Assembly (NCBI GenBank): GCA_024347015.1
Contig: AP024889.1
Location: 1,426,001-1,490,000, forward strand
Source: Vibrio pectenicida
GTDB lineage: Bacteria > Pseudomonadota > Gammaproteobacteria > Enterobacterales > Vibrionaceae
Length of the DNA stretch: 64,000 bases
Direction: 5' to 3'
Below, piece by piece: positions 1 through 8,179 of this stretch; positions within the stretch are counted from its first letter, which is position 1, and every line of letters begins with the position of its first letter. Both the position numbers and the translations under genes were made by a program. The notes beneath the pieces were generated by a model, which saw nothing but the letters and a program-made list of their open reading frames with translations, searched no databases and was not told the DNA's origin.

Positions 1-52
1 CTAGCTTTAAAGTTGTGTAGGAAGGTGTGTTCAGCAATCATAGGGTAATAAG

Positions 53-1825
53 GTGAGCAAAAATGTTCGTGTAGAGTGGGTGACAATTATTGCTTACCTC
101 GCTTATTTATGTTCAGTGATGGTTGTATCATATGGTTTGGTAGCTCAAGCTCATGTTTGGGGTAAAGTATTTCTTCTGCTGCCAATATTAATGGTCACTG
201 CGTTGTTGGTATCGGATTACCGTCTCAAACATCTATTTTCCTTTAGTGCAGTCGCACTTTTTTTACTTAGTGGATTAGTTGAACCGTTAGACATAGGGGT
301 TGTTAGAAGCGGCTTGATTCTTCTCCCACTATGCTATGTTGTCCTTTTTCCTGGTTCTCTTTGGTCTATAGCTGTGGCAACCGGGCTAATTAATGGTTAC
401 TTATACCAATTGAGTCTTGTGGATGTTGGTCTATTCATAGAGATAGCGTCTGAGGCTAGTGCCATTACGATCTTCGCGACTATGATGACTTATTTCTACA
501 TGGAGAGTCGTAAACAAGCTCAGATTTATCAGCTGCAAAGCGTAACAGACTATTTAACAAAACTGCCTAATTTACAAGCTTTTTATGAAGATATAAAAAT
601 TGTTGATATACACAACGCTGAGCGCTTTGGAATACTCCATATAGGACTGGATGGTTTTAAAAATATAAATGATCGTCTCGGGTATCGATATGGTGATATG
701 TTAATGATTGCCTTTGCCAAACATATCAATCGTTTGGTGGGAGAGTATGGTAAGTTTTATCGACTTGGGGGGGATGAGTTTGTATTAGTGGTTGAAAGCT
801 CTGAACTTCGACCCAAATTGGTCGAAGCTGTTGATGTTCTGCGCCAGCATGAGAAAACACTATTCAATATGGAAAATACTAGCCACAGGCTCGGTTTTAG
901 TATTGGTGTTGCTTTGGCAAAAGACGCTGCTGATAATGTAGAAGTTTGGATAAAAAATGCTGATTTTGCCCTTTACAAAGCCCTTTCACAGGGCTCTGGA
1001 TTTGTATGTTGGTTTGACGAAGAGTTATTAAATGAAACAATTCGTCAGCACCAGATAGAAACTGAAATAAAAGCGGCTTTATTGAGTGATCAGTTTGTTT
1101 TGTATTACCAACCAAAAGTTTCGATAGTTGACGCTAAAATAATTGGGGCTGAGGCTTTGATTCGATGGAAACATCCTCAATTAGGCGTGATCTCACCTGC
1201 TGAATTTATCCCTATCGCTGAAAAGACCGCACAAATTGTTCCTTTGGGCCAGTGGATTCTTAATAGAGCGTGCGAGCAAGCAAAGGCTTGGCATGATGAA
1301 GGTATTGATGTTTGTGTTTCGGTTAATGTATCTACTGTTCAGTTTGATGACGCCGATCTTTTTAGGGCAATCTGTGAAATCCTTAGAGAAGTTCAGCTAC
1401 CTTCTCATCTGTTACAGATTGAAATTACTGAATCAACGTTAATGAAAGACCCAGAAGGTGTAACTGAGATATGCGGTCAATTAAGGGCTTTAGGGGTTTC
1501 AATCGCAGTGGATGATTTTGGAGTAGAATATTCTTGTTTGAAATACTTAAAACACCTGCCTGTTGATGTTCTGAAGATAGATAAATATTTTGTTAATGAA
1601 TGCGCGATACATGAAGCTGACCGAATCCTGCTTAGAACCATAGTCCAAATGGGGCATAGCTTGAACATTAGTGTAATTGCGGAAGGGGTAGAAAACGAGC
1701 AGCAACTTGAGGTTTTGCGTCAAGAAAATTGCGATTCTTATCAGGGTTATTTGTACTCTCAACCTCTCACATCGAGTGAATTCATATCTTTAGTTGATAA
1801 TTATAATAAAAATATACGAAGTTAA
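53..1825 (+). CDS. Membrane GGDEF-EAL cyclic-di-GMP protein
   Basis: Inner-membrane c-di-GMP turnover protein of 590 aa with a GTG start. Residues 1-150 hold about five or six hydrophobic segments forming a membrane sensor. A GGDEF domain follows (about 160-325, GGDEF at 239-243) and then an EAL domain (about 335-585). The EAL core looks catalytically complete: EAL at 367-369, EITEST near 457, DDFG at 487-490, a KID near 508, AEGVE at 543-547 and GYLYSQP at 565-571. The cyclase signature is intact, but no RxxD inhibitory site is visible upstream of GGDEF. Both activities are therefore possible, with phosphodiesterase most secure. It stands alone, and its signal is unknown. Confidence 0.93.
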   Translation: MSKNVRVEWVTIIAYLAYLCSVMVVSYGLVAQAHVWGKVFLLLPILMVTALLVSDYRLKHLFSFSAVALFLLSGLVEPLDIGVVRSGLILLPLCYVVLFPGSLWSIAVATGLINGYLYQLSLVDVGLFIEIASEASAITIFATMMTYFYMESRKQAQIYQLQSVTDYLTKLPNLQAFYEDIKIVDIHNAERFGILHIGLDGFKNINDRLGYRYGDMLMIAFAKHINRLVGEYGKFYRLGGDEFVLVVESSELRPKLVEAVDVLRQHEKTLFNMENTSHRLGFSIGVALAKDAADNVEVWIKNADFALYKALSQGSGFVCWFDEELLNETIRQHQIETEIKAALLSDQFVLYYQPKVSIVDAKIIGAEALIRWKHPQLGVISPAEFIPIAEKTAQIVPLGQWILNRACEQAKAWHDEGIDVCVSVNVSTVQFDDADLFRAICEILREVQLPSHLLQIEITESTLMKDPEGVTEICGQLRALGVSIAVDDFGVEYSCLKYLKHLPVDVLKIDKYFVNECAIHEADRILLRTIVQMGHSLNISVIAEGVENEQQLEVLRQENCDSYQGYLYSQPLTSSEFISLVDNYNKNIRS

Positions 1826-1977
1826 TAAGTTAGGTCTTCTGCACTTTATTCGATCTTAATATCAAATATGTATTATTTCTACTGGATGAAATATTTATTA
1901 TATATTGAGTCTAAAATGGTTTGTGTTGCATAATGAATTATGATTTAAATGCGCAGTAAAAAGGAATGCCCTTAAAA

Positions 1978-2478
1978 ATGGCAAGAAACATATTAAAGAG
2001 CAATATATCGGTCGATAAGCATTATATTTGTCAGAATAATGAAATTAAAAAGATCACTCTAACTGATGAACAAATTCAGTATGCAGGAACGGCTGAAGGC
2101 TTTCTTGTTGGAGGTAACGACACCACATATCTTCATGTCATAAAGAATGATGATAAAATTATAGGCTTTTTTAAAATTGATACTGCTTATTCTGAAAGCT
2201 TTCCATTTTGTCCCAAGAATAGCTTAGGCTTAAAGGCGTTTGCTATTGATATCGACTCTCAAGGGCAAGGTATAGGTACTCAAGTAGTTAAAAAGTTATT
2301 GCCGTATCTTGAAGCCAATTATCCTGAATATAAAAGTGTTTATTTGACTGTAAACTGCAAAAACCCAGCAGCCAAATCATGTTATCAAAAAGGTGGTTTT
2401 CTTGATCCACAGCAGCTCTACTTAGGCGGTGAAGCAGGGCCTCAACATATAATGTTTGCCAACCTAACCAATAATTAA
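1978..2478 (+). CDS. GNAT-family N-acetyltransferase
   Basis: GCN5-related acetyltransferase of about 166 aa, cytoplasmic, substrate unknown. The acetyl-CoA binding motif A is visible as QGQGIG, following a strand with FAIDID, and a late motif reads NPAAKSCYQKGGF, typical of the fold. An ATG lies four codons upstream at 1966, but the only Shine-Dalgarno-like sequence (AAGGA at 1961-1965) abuts it. Met5 at 1978, 12 nt downstream, is therefore the more workable start. The gene is single, in an AT-rich setting, with no pathway context. Confidence 0.8.
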   Translation: MARNILKSNISVDKHYICQNNEIKKITLTDEQIQYAGTAEGFLVGGNDTTYLHVIKNDDKIIGFFKIDTAYSESFPFCPKNSLGLKAFAIDIDSQGQGIGTQVVKKLLPYLEANYPEYKSVYLTVNCKNPAAKSCYQKGGFLDPQQLYLGGEAGPQHIMFANLTNN

Positions 2479-2598
2479 TCTTTTTTACTAATCATAGTTT
2501 TATCTAAGTAATGGATTTAACATAGCTAGCCATCATTTCTCCTTACTAGAGTTATAGAAGTACAATATAAGATTATGGCTTGGTTCAAATTTTCCAAG

Positions 2599-4149
2599 TT
2601 AATCTTTTATGCAAAAAATTAGCACGGCCGCTAGAGCTAAAAAAACGCTCATCATTAAAAACACATCATTATACGCCATAATAGCGGCATCACGCTGCAT
2701 GGTGTTGAGTAGAACAGCTTCTGCTTGCTGAAGAGATGTTACGGTGTCACTTCCAGATTGAATGAAATATGCTTGCTGCTCGCGAAGTGTATCCCATGCT
2801 GTAGAACTTACATAGGGTAGGGATTCTTTTATATGGGATAAGTGTTCTCGAGTTTTGTTATCTAACAGAGTGGCGATGATAGCAATGCTAAAAGCACCTC
2901 CAAGGTTACGCATGACATTGGTTAATGTTGATGCATTAGCGGTATTATGATGACCGATGTTCTTCATCGCGACCAATGAGAGAGGGACCATAATAAATGG
3001 GCTTCCTATAGCTCTCAGAAGCATGGATAGGATAAGTTTCTGGCCACCAAAGTCGATAGTCATATGGGTGTTAACGTAGCAACTTAAGCCAAACATAATA
3101 AAGCCAAATGCAACCAAAAATTTGGGCTTAATAATTTGTGTGAGTTTTGGCACTAATGGGAAAAATAGCAGTTGTGGGAACCCCATCCACATAAGAACTT
3201 GGCCGATTTCCATAGCGTTATATTGCTGAATTTGAGTCAAATAGAGTGGCAAAACATAAATTGATCCAAGTAGCGCCATCCCTAAAATTAGATAGGCAAT
3301 GCATGACATTGCAAACTGACGCTCTCGCAGTAGTCTCAGGTTAACAAGCGGCTTTTCATGTTGAAGTTCGTTGATCACAAAATAGATGAGACTGACAGCA
3401 GAGATAGCACTCAAGACAATAATAAACTGAGAACTGAACCATTCTTCTCGATTACCTTCTTCGAGCACAATTTCGAGGCAGCCTAAGCCAATTCCCATTG
3501 ATGCAATACCAAACCAATCTGCTTTCTTAAAAGCTGAAAAGCTACATGTTTCATCATCCAAGCCATAACGTATCATTAATATAAGAATGAGTGCTGGTGG
3601 AACGTTAATGTAGAAAATGTAATGCCAAGAAAGATTTTCTGTTAACCAGCCACCAAATGTTGGCCCAATGGCCGGCGCAAATGTCGCAGTAACCCCGAAT
3701 AAAGCCATGCCAACGGCACGTTTATTAAGAGGGAGCAATTGAACTACCAGCGAGAAAGCTAATGGGATAAGAGCTCCACCACTAAAGCCTTGTATAGCGC
3801 GAAAAGTGATCATAGACGTCATGTTCCAAGAAAGTGAACACAACAGTGATGACAAAGTAAAGATACTTGTCGTCCAAGTGAGATATCTACGTTTACCCAA
3901 AACCTGAGATAACCATCCACTAAGGGGGATAGCAATCATTTCAGCAACTAGATAGGAAGTTGATATCCAAGAACTTTCATCTAATGTTGCAGAAAGAGCC
4001 CCTTGAATGTCTTTTAGCGATGAATTAGTAATTTGAATATCGAGAATAGCCATAAAAGCGCCGATCAAGCCGCCAATTAAAGCAATCCAATTTCTTAGTG
4101 GAATTTCATTCTCGGTGCTTGGATGAGCTTCTGATATAGCTTCAGACAT
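2599..4149 (-). CDS. EmrB/QacA-type MFS multidrug efflux transporter (DHA2 family)
   Basis: Inner-membrane proton-driven exporter of the major facilitator superfamily, 14-helix DHA2 class, 516 aa, the usual EmrB length. Visible hallmarks are the TM1 motif LDIQITNSSL near residues 36-45, the loop GWLSQVLGKRRY near 78-89, and motif C with GPTFGGW near 162-168. It begins 3 nt after the stop of the HlyD-type adaptor gene, so the two form an EmrAB-like tripartite pump with an outer-membrane channel supplied from elsewhere. Likely substrates are hydrophobic drugs, uncouplers or bile-like compounds, but this is inferred from the family. Control is probably by the divergent LysR gene. Confidence 0.92.
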   Translation of the reverse strand: MSEAISEAHPSTENEIPLRNWIALIGGLIGAFMAILDIQITNSSLKDIQGALSATLDESSWISTSYLVAEMIAIPLSGWLSQVLGKRRYLTWTTSIFTLSSLLCSLSWNMTSMITFRAIQGFSGGALIPLAFSLVVQLLPLNKRAVGMALFGVTATFAPAIGPTFGGWLTENLSWHYIFYINVPPALILILMIRYGLDDETCSFSAFKKADWFGIASMGIGLGCLEIVLEEGNREEWFSSQFIIVLSAISAVSLIYFVINELQHEKPLVNLRLLRERQFAMSCIAYLILGMALLGSIYVLPLYLTQIQQYNAMEIGQVLMWMGFPQLLFFPLVPKLTQIIKPKFLVAFGFIMFGLSCYVNTHMTIDFGGQKLILSMLLRAIGSPFIMVPLSLVAMKNIGHHNTANASTLTNVMRNLGGAFSIAIIATLLDNKTREHLSHIKESLPYVSSTAWDTLREQQAYFIQSGSDTVTSLQQAEAVLLNTMQRDAAIMAYNDVFLMMSVFLALAAVLIFCIKD

Positions 4150-4152
4150 ACA

Positions 4153-5208
4153 TTAGCCTCTAGTGTCTATTGTAGTCACAACAGACAAACCGGGTAGCAG
4201 ACGTCCTTTTAGTGTTTGTTGATCTGGGATGGCGATTTTTACCGGTACTCGTTGAACAATTTTCGTAAAGTTTCCTGTGGCATTTTCAGGTGGAAGCAGA
4301 GCAAACTTTGCCCCAGTTGCGGGAGAGAAGCTATCTACAATGCCAATAAGACGTTGGTCAGGGAATGCATCGAATTCTATGGTAACCTTTTGTCCTTGAT
4401 GTATACCGACTAATTGGGTTTCTTTAAAATTAGCTTCTACCCATATATTTCCTGTAGGTACGAGACTTAGCAAAGGAGAGCCTGCTTGAACAAGAAGCCC
4501 TTGGCGTACACTTCTTTTTCCTACTATGCCATCGACCGGGGCATAGACTTTTGTATAGCTAAGATTTAGCTTGGCTTGGTCAACGTCCACTTCAGATTCA
4601 ACAACTGATGCTTCAGCTTGGTGTATATCACTGTCAATGACTAAGAGTTGATCATGGGCTGAAACTAAGCTTGCATTAGCTTCATTAAGTTCAGCAAGTG
4701 CGACCTTTTGCTGAGCTAGCATGTCATCGACTTCATCTTGCGAGGCATAATTTTTGGTTAGTAAGCTACGTGAGCGTCTAACTTGTTGTGTTGAACGCTG
4801 ATACTCAGCCTTGGCAGAATCTACACGGCTATCAGCTTGAAGGATATGACTTTTTTGTAATGTTTTTTGAGCCACAAGGTTATCAATACTTGATTTGGAG
4901 ACTGCTAGATGCGCTTTTGCCTGTTCAAGCTCAGTAACATAATCACGTGCATCAAGTTCAACTAATAAATCACCCTTTTTGACTTTTTGATTATCACTCA
5001 CGAAAGACTTTGCAATATACCCGGATACTTTCGGCCGAATTGTCGTTATGTCTCCTTGAAGGTAAGCATTATTGGTTGATTCAAAATACCGAGCATACCC
5101 AAACCAATAACTAGCGCAGAGTAATCCAATAATGAGCATAATAGCAGTTGTAATAAGCATTACCCTGTTACTTTTTATTTGAACTTTGGTGCTATTTGGG
5201 CTTGCCAT
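4153..5208 (-). CDS. EmrA/HlyD-family membrane fusion protein
   Basis: Periplasmic adaptor subunit of the EmrAB-like pump. From the chosen start it is 351 aa: an N-terminal membrane anchor (around residues 15-35), a biotinyl-lipoyl-like half with VSGYIAKSF, a long alpha-helical hairpin rich in Ala, Gln and Lys, a second lipoyl half with VYAPVDGIVG, and a beta-barrel region. The open frame extends to 5310, but ATG at 5208 has a good site (AAAAAGG, 6 nt away), while the longer form would run into the LysR promoter and add an unusual Phe/Cys-rich leader. I therefore start at 5208. It is cotranscribed with the transporter gene. Confidence 0.9.
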   Translation of the reverse strand: MASPNSTKVQIKSNRVMLITTAIMLIIGLLCASYWFGYARYFESTNNAYLQGDITTIRPKVSGYIAKSFVSDNQKVKKGDLLVELDARDYVTELEQAKAHLAVSKSSIDNLVAQKTLQKSHILQADSRVDSAKAEYQRSTQQVRRSRSLLTKNYASQDEVDDMLAQQKVALAELNEANASLVSAHDQLLVIDSDIHQAEASVVESEVDVDQAKLNLSYTKVYAPVDGIVGKRSVRQGLLVQAGSPLLSLVPTGNIWVEANFKETQLVGIHQGQKVTIEFDAFPDQRLIGIVDSFSPATGAKFALLPPENATGNFTKIVQRVPVKIAIPDQQTLKGRLLPGLSVVTTIDTRG

Positions 5209-5331
5209 GCTATACCTTTTTAGTTGTTTGTTCGGTTTTGAATTGTAAATGAAAAAGATTGATTGATAACATAGGAAAAAAAGGAAACACTGTTGCATAA
5301 ATTTAACCAATTAATATGAGAGGTAGGGTAA

Positions 5332-6243
5332 ATGGACTTAAATGCCATAACTGTTTTTGCTCAAGTGGTTGATTGTGGAAGCTTTACGCATGCGGCTGAT
5401 GCATTAGATATGACAAAGTCGACCGTGAGCAGAAAATTGGCTGAATTAGAAAAGCATTTGGGGGTCCGATTAGTTACGCGCTCTACTAGAAGCTTAATTT
5501 TAACCCCAGAAGGTGAGCGCTTTTATCGATCAAGTTTGCAGATGCTAGAAATATTGAACCAAGCTGAGCTGGAGGTTTCGGCTCATCAAAACTTAATTCG
5601 TGGTCCCTTGAAAGTTGTTTTACCTGTAGAGCTCGGTCATCAGGTTCTGGGTACTTATATCAATTCTTTTCTGAAACACTACCCTAATGTAACCATTAAT
5701 CTAGAACTGTCTAATAGGGAAGTAGATATGATATCTGAGAGCATAGACCTCTATGCTCAAGTTGGTGAACTGCAAGATTCTTCTTTAATTTCACGATCTT
5801 TAACTAAATCTCAACGCGTATTGGCTGCAAGCCCTGACTATTTAGAAGAATATGGGTATATAAAGTCACACCAAGCTCTCTGTTCGCCACATCAAATGGT
5901 TGATGTATTCAATCGTGCAGTAAAACTACCCAAGTGGCACCTTATCCCTCCAGAAGGCAAAGAGTCTATACAAATTGATTTACCATATCGCTTACGTGTC
6001 AATACGATTACCGCTTGCCTTAAAGCCTGCCTTGATGGACTTGGTATCGCAGTACTACCAGAATTCATCTGCCGGGAACATTTCTCTAGCGGCAAACTTG
6101 TTCAGTTGCTTCCAGAATACACAATGCCAGAGGTGTCTGTGAGTCTTGTCTACACTGATCGCCAGTTGATGCCTAAACGTAAAAAAGTGTTCATCAACTT
6201 TCTACTGGAAGCATTTAAGGCTGATATAAGCGTAAATACTTAA
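5332..6243 (+). CDS. LysR-family transcriptional regulator, divergent to the efflux operon
   Basis: LysR-type regulator, 303 aa. The N-terminal winged helix-turn-helix is clear (FTHAADALDMTKSTVSRKLA, then LVTRSTRSLILTPEGERFY). The rest is the periplasmic-binding-protein-like effector domain of the AaeR/DmlR-like group. It is transcribed divergently from the EmrAB-like pair across about 120 bp, so it probably controls that operon and itself; the effector is unknown. Its stop overlaps the BLUF gene stop by a few bases on the opposite strand. Confidence 0.92.
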   Translation: MDLNAITVFAQVVDCGSFTHAADALDMTKSTVSRKLAELEKHLGVRLVTRSTRSLILTPEGERFYRSSLQMLEILNQAELEVSAHQNLIRGPLKVVLPVELGHQVLGTYINSFLKHYPNVTINLELSNREVDMISESIDLYAQVGELQDSSLISRSLTKSQRVLAASPDYLEEYGYIKSHQALCSPHQMVDVFNRAVKLPKWHLIPPEGKESIQIDLPYRLRVNTITACLKACLDGLGIAVLPEFICREHFSSGKLVQLLPEYTMPEVSVSLVYTDRQLMPKRKKVFINFLLEAFKADISVNT

Positions 6244-6659
6244 ACTACTGTGACGACTTTAGTTAAGCTTGATAGTAGTTTATGTGCGCTGGAACCTGAC
6301 ATTTTGTATGGCTCGAAACTTGAACTGCCTGAGTATTTTAGAGTGAGCGGTCTTGTTGTTGCCATCTCAGGTATATAACCCATGCTCCAGTCAGCAAATT
6401 CACGTTCGGAAATTTCTGAATAATCCAGTAGCACAATATTATCATGCCTATTGTCATTGATAATCTGGTGATACACCTTACTTACTTGTGTTCTCGAACC
6501 TTCTAAGCATTGAAGAAAGTAATTTCTGTTAAAAAGTAATACTCCAGTGACATCAGTAGCTACGTTATTTTTGCGGGCTGTATCAAGAATATGTTGGATG
6601 TCTGACTCTGTTACACCTTCAGAAATTGAACTTGTGTAGACCAATTTTACTAGGAACAT
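6240..6659 (-). CDS. Stand-alone BLUF-domain blue-light photoreceptor
   Basis: Short blue-light sensor binding FAD noncovalently, 139 aa, with no output domain. From ATG at 6659 the flavin-pocket residues fall at Tyr8, Asn32, Gln50, Trp91 and Met93, the same numbers as I recall for the cyanobacterial short BLUF protein PixD. That supports this start over the ATG four codons upstream. The Shine-Dalgarno is GGAG about 6 nt before 6659. Short BLUF proteins act through a partner protein, but no obvious partner is adjacent; the convergent LysR gene and the upstream AT-rich gap give no clue. It is probably expressed alone. Confidence 0.92.
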   Translation of the reverse strand: MFLVKLVYTSSISEGVTESDIQHILDTARKNNVATDVTGVLLFNRNYFLQCLEGSRTQVSKVYHQIINDNRHDNIVLLDYSEISEREFADWSMGYIPEMATTRPLTLKYSGSSSFEPYKMSGSSAHKLLSSLTKVVTVV

Positions 6660-7034
6660 TTTGCACTCCATTTTATCTTAGTGGTGAACTGTTTCTGCTA
6701 TCATTATATGCAATAAGATTCACTTTGTTGTGAAATTTTGATTTTCCGTATTCAGTTTTAATAAGGTTCTGTTATTGTCATTTTTAAATTTTTCAATATC
6801 GAAGTGATAGTGAATGCTAAGAATTTCCTAGCAAAAGTTTGGCTATGAGAATTTTCTTTTGATTAAGTAATCTATTGAATTGTAAAGGTATAAAATCACC
6901 CTCTAATGTGATGTTTATAGCAAAATAAAGCTTGTTCATTTGATGCGTTTAACATGTTTGTTATCATTTTTCATACACATTGTGTCAGTGATTAATTTAT
7001 ATAAATTTGTTGCTAAGAGAGCTAGAGAACCATA
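6660..7034. other. 375-bp AT-rich intergenic region
   Basis: This gap separates the BLUF gene (reading leftward) from the small ORF at 7035 (reading rightward), so it should hold two divergent promoters. I see only AT-rich sequence with several TATAAT-like hexamers. There is no open frame of note, no terminator and no clear operator. Confidence 0.5.
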
Positions 7035-7220
7035 GTGGATACAAACATATCTCAGTTACGCAAAGAGTTTTATGCCCAGATTAGTGCTTTACAGGCTTAT
7101 TCTTTACCTCAGACTAAACCAACACTTTCTTTGTTAACCGAAGAAGAACTACAACTACTTGAAGATATGTGGGTAGAGTTGTCCGTATGGAAGAAAGCCA
7201 ATAACCACTATAAGTCGTAG
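7035..7220 (+). CDS. Small hypothetical protein (61 aa)
   Basis: Short acidic, mostly helical protein of 61 aa with a GTG start and a weak purine-rich stretch (AGAGAGCTAGAGAA) upstream. The C-terminal half (LLTEEELQLLEDMWVELSVW) is strongly amphipathic. A textbook rho-independent terminator follows 20 nt after the stop, which supports a real transcription unit. I do not recognise the family and see no signal peptide or cysteines. It could be a small regulatory or toxin/antitoxin-like protein, but nothing here shows it. Confidence 0.5.
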   Translation: MDTNISQLRKEFYAQISALQAYSLPQTKPTLSLLTEEELQLLEDMWVELSVWKKANNHYKS

Positions 7221-7242
7221 ACAGTTTTGTAATTAAAATTTC

Positions 7243-7275
7243 AACCCCAGTGATAAAATCCACTGGGGGTTTTTG
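7243..7275 (+). terminator. Rho-independent terminator after the 61-aa ORF
   Basis: The stem ACCCCAGTG pairs with CACTGGGGT across a short AT-rich loop and is followed by a T-run. It closes the 7035-7220 transcription unit. Confidence 0.9.
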
Positions 7276-7366
7276 TTGCCTAAAATTAAAATTGTTATAT
7301 TATAACAAAAGAGTGCTGACCATTGATTTATACCAGATGAATCCCCATAGTTAGTCACCTGTAAGG

Positions 7367-7384
7367 TTTCTATCATCATAGAAA
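7367..7384. promoter_or_regulatory. Perfect 7-4-7 inverted repeat just upstream of ribA
   Basis: TTTCTAT-CATC-ATAGAAA lies 12 nt before the first ATG of the ribA frame and about 33 nt before the preferred start. It could be an operator or an RNA hairpin in the leader. No FMN riboswitch elements are visible here. Confidence 0.4.
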
Positions 7385-7417
7385 TAGAAAATAATAATGA
7401 ATCAAGTGAGTAGGGTT

Positions 7418-8014
7418 ATGGCGGAAGTTAGAGCCAGAGTAGATTTTAAAGTTGGCAGTAATAGTGATATAGAGGCCGAACTCTTATCCTTTGAAGGGCT
7501 TAAGACCGATAAAGAACACGTAGCAATCATATTTAAACAAGCCGACAAAACCCAAACCACTCCTATTGTTCGTATACATTCTGAGTGTTTGACTGGCGAT
7601 GTATTCCATTCTTCTAGGTGTGATTGTGGTGAGCAACTAGATGAAACGATTAATAAACTTGGGAAACAAGGCGGTATAATTCTTTACCTACGTCAGGAAG
7701 GACGAGGAATTGGCCTGTACAATAAGATAGATGCCTACAAGTTGCAAAGTAAAGGTATGAATACGTATGAGGCAAATAATCATTTAGGCTTTGGTGATGA
7801 CTTACGTGATTTTTCAGAAGCGGCGCAAATGCTTAAAGCACTAGGTATTTCTAGTATTCAATTGATAACTAATAACCCCAAAAAAATTCGCGAGCTAAAA
7901 GAACATGGAATAGATGTGACTCAGTCAATTAATACGTCAGCACATGTTAAAGATGGTAACAAGCACTATCTGAAGGCAAAAATTGCTCATGGGAACCATG
8001 ATTTAAAATTGTAA
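7418..8014 (+). CDS. ribA: GTP cyclohydrolase II (riboflavin synthesis)
   Basis: Cytoplasmic enzyme converting GTP to 2,5-diamino-6-ribosylamino-pyrimidinone phosphate, formate and pyrophosphate, the first step of riboflavin synthesis. The zinc site appears as [18 protein letters not shown] with three cysteines, and the catalytic region as [20 protein letters not shown] is also conserved. Length (198 aa) is normal for the monofunctional enzyme. The frame extends to an ATG at 7397 without a Shine-Dalgarno. I prefer Met8 at 7418 because the family usually begins at the [10 protein letters not shown] segment, as I recall from Vibrio homologues. It is monocistronic, with a strong terminator behind, and is probably a second ribA copy beside one in a rib operon elsewhere. 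Confidence 0.93.
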   Translation: MAEVRARVDFKVGSNSDIEAELLSFEGLKTDKEHVAIIFKQADKTQTTPIVRIHSECLTGDVFHSSRCDCGEQLDETINKLGKQGGIILYLRQEGRGIGLYNKIDAYKLQSKGMNTYEANNHLGFGDDLRDFSEAAQMLKALGISSIQLITNNPKKIRELKEHGIDVTQSINTSAHVKDGNKHYLKAKIAHGNHDLKL

Positions 8015-8034
8015 TTACCCTAAGTTTTTCCTGA

Positions 8035-8064
8035 TAAAAGCCTCATTTTAATGGGGCTTTTTTG
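8035..8064 (+). terminator. Rho-independent terminator after ribA
   Basis: AAAGCCTCAT pairs with ATGGGGCTTT (one G-T pair) around a TTTA loop, followed by a run of six T. Confidence 0.92.
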
Positions 8065-8114
8065 TATATGACTTGCAAAAAAAAACTAAGTTTGTATTAT
8101 TTGCGTCAATGAGT

Positions 8115-8133
8115 GCAAATGAGAATAATTAGC
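8115..8133. promoter_or_regulatory. Fur-box-like site upstream of the imelysin operon
   Basis: The 19-mer starting GCAAATGAGAATAATTAGC matches the classical Fur consensus GATAATGATAATCATTATC at 14 of 19 positions by eye. It lies 47 bp upstream of the imelysin ATG. This fits iron-repressed expression, as known for imelysin/IrpA loci in other bacteria. Confidence 0.7.
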
Positions 8134-8179
8134 ACTTGCAGTTTGAAAATAATTTTAAGTTCAACAAGGACGCTTTTCA

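Noticed and set aside
1..48. Open frame ending at TAA 46-48 (about 15 codons), possibly the tail of a gene entering from the left
   Set aside because: Too short to judge; no recognisable residues, so not reported as a gene.
7250..7417. FMN riboswitch before ribA
   Set aside because: None of the conserved RFN stems or GAAGAT/GGGGTG-like blocks are visible; only a simple hairpin is present.
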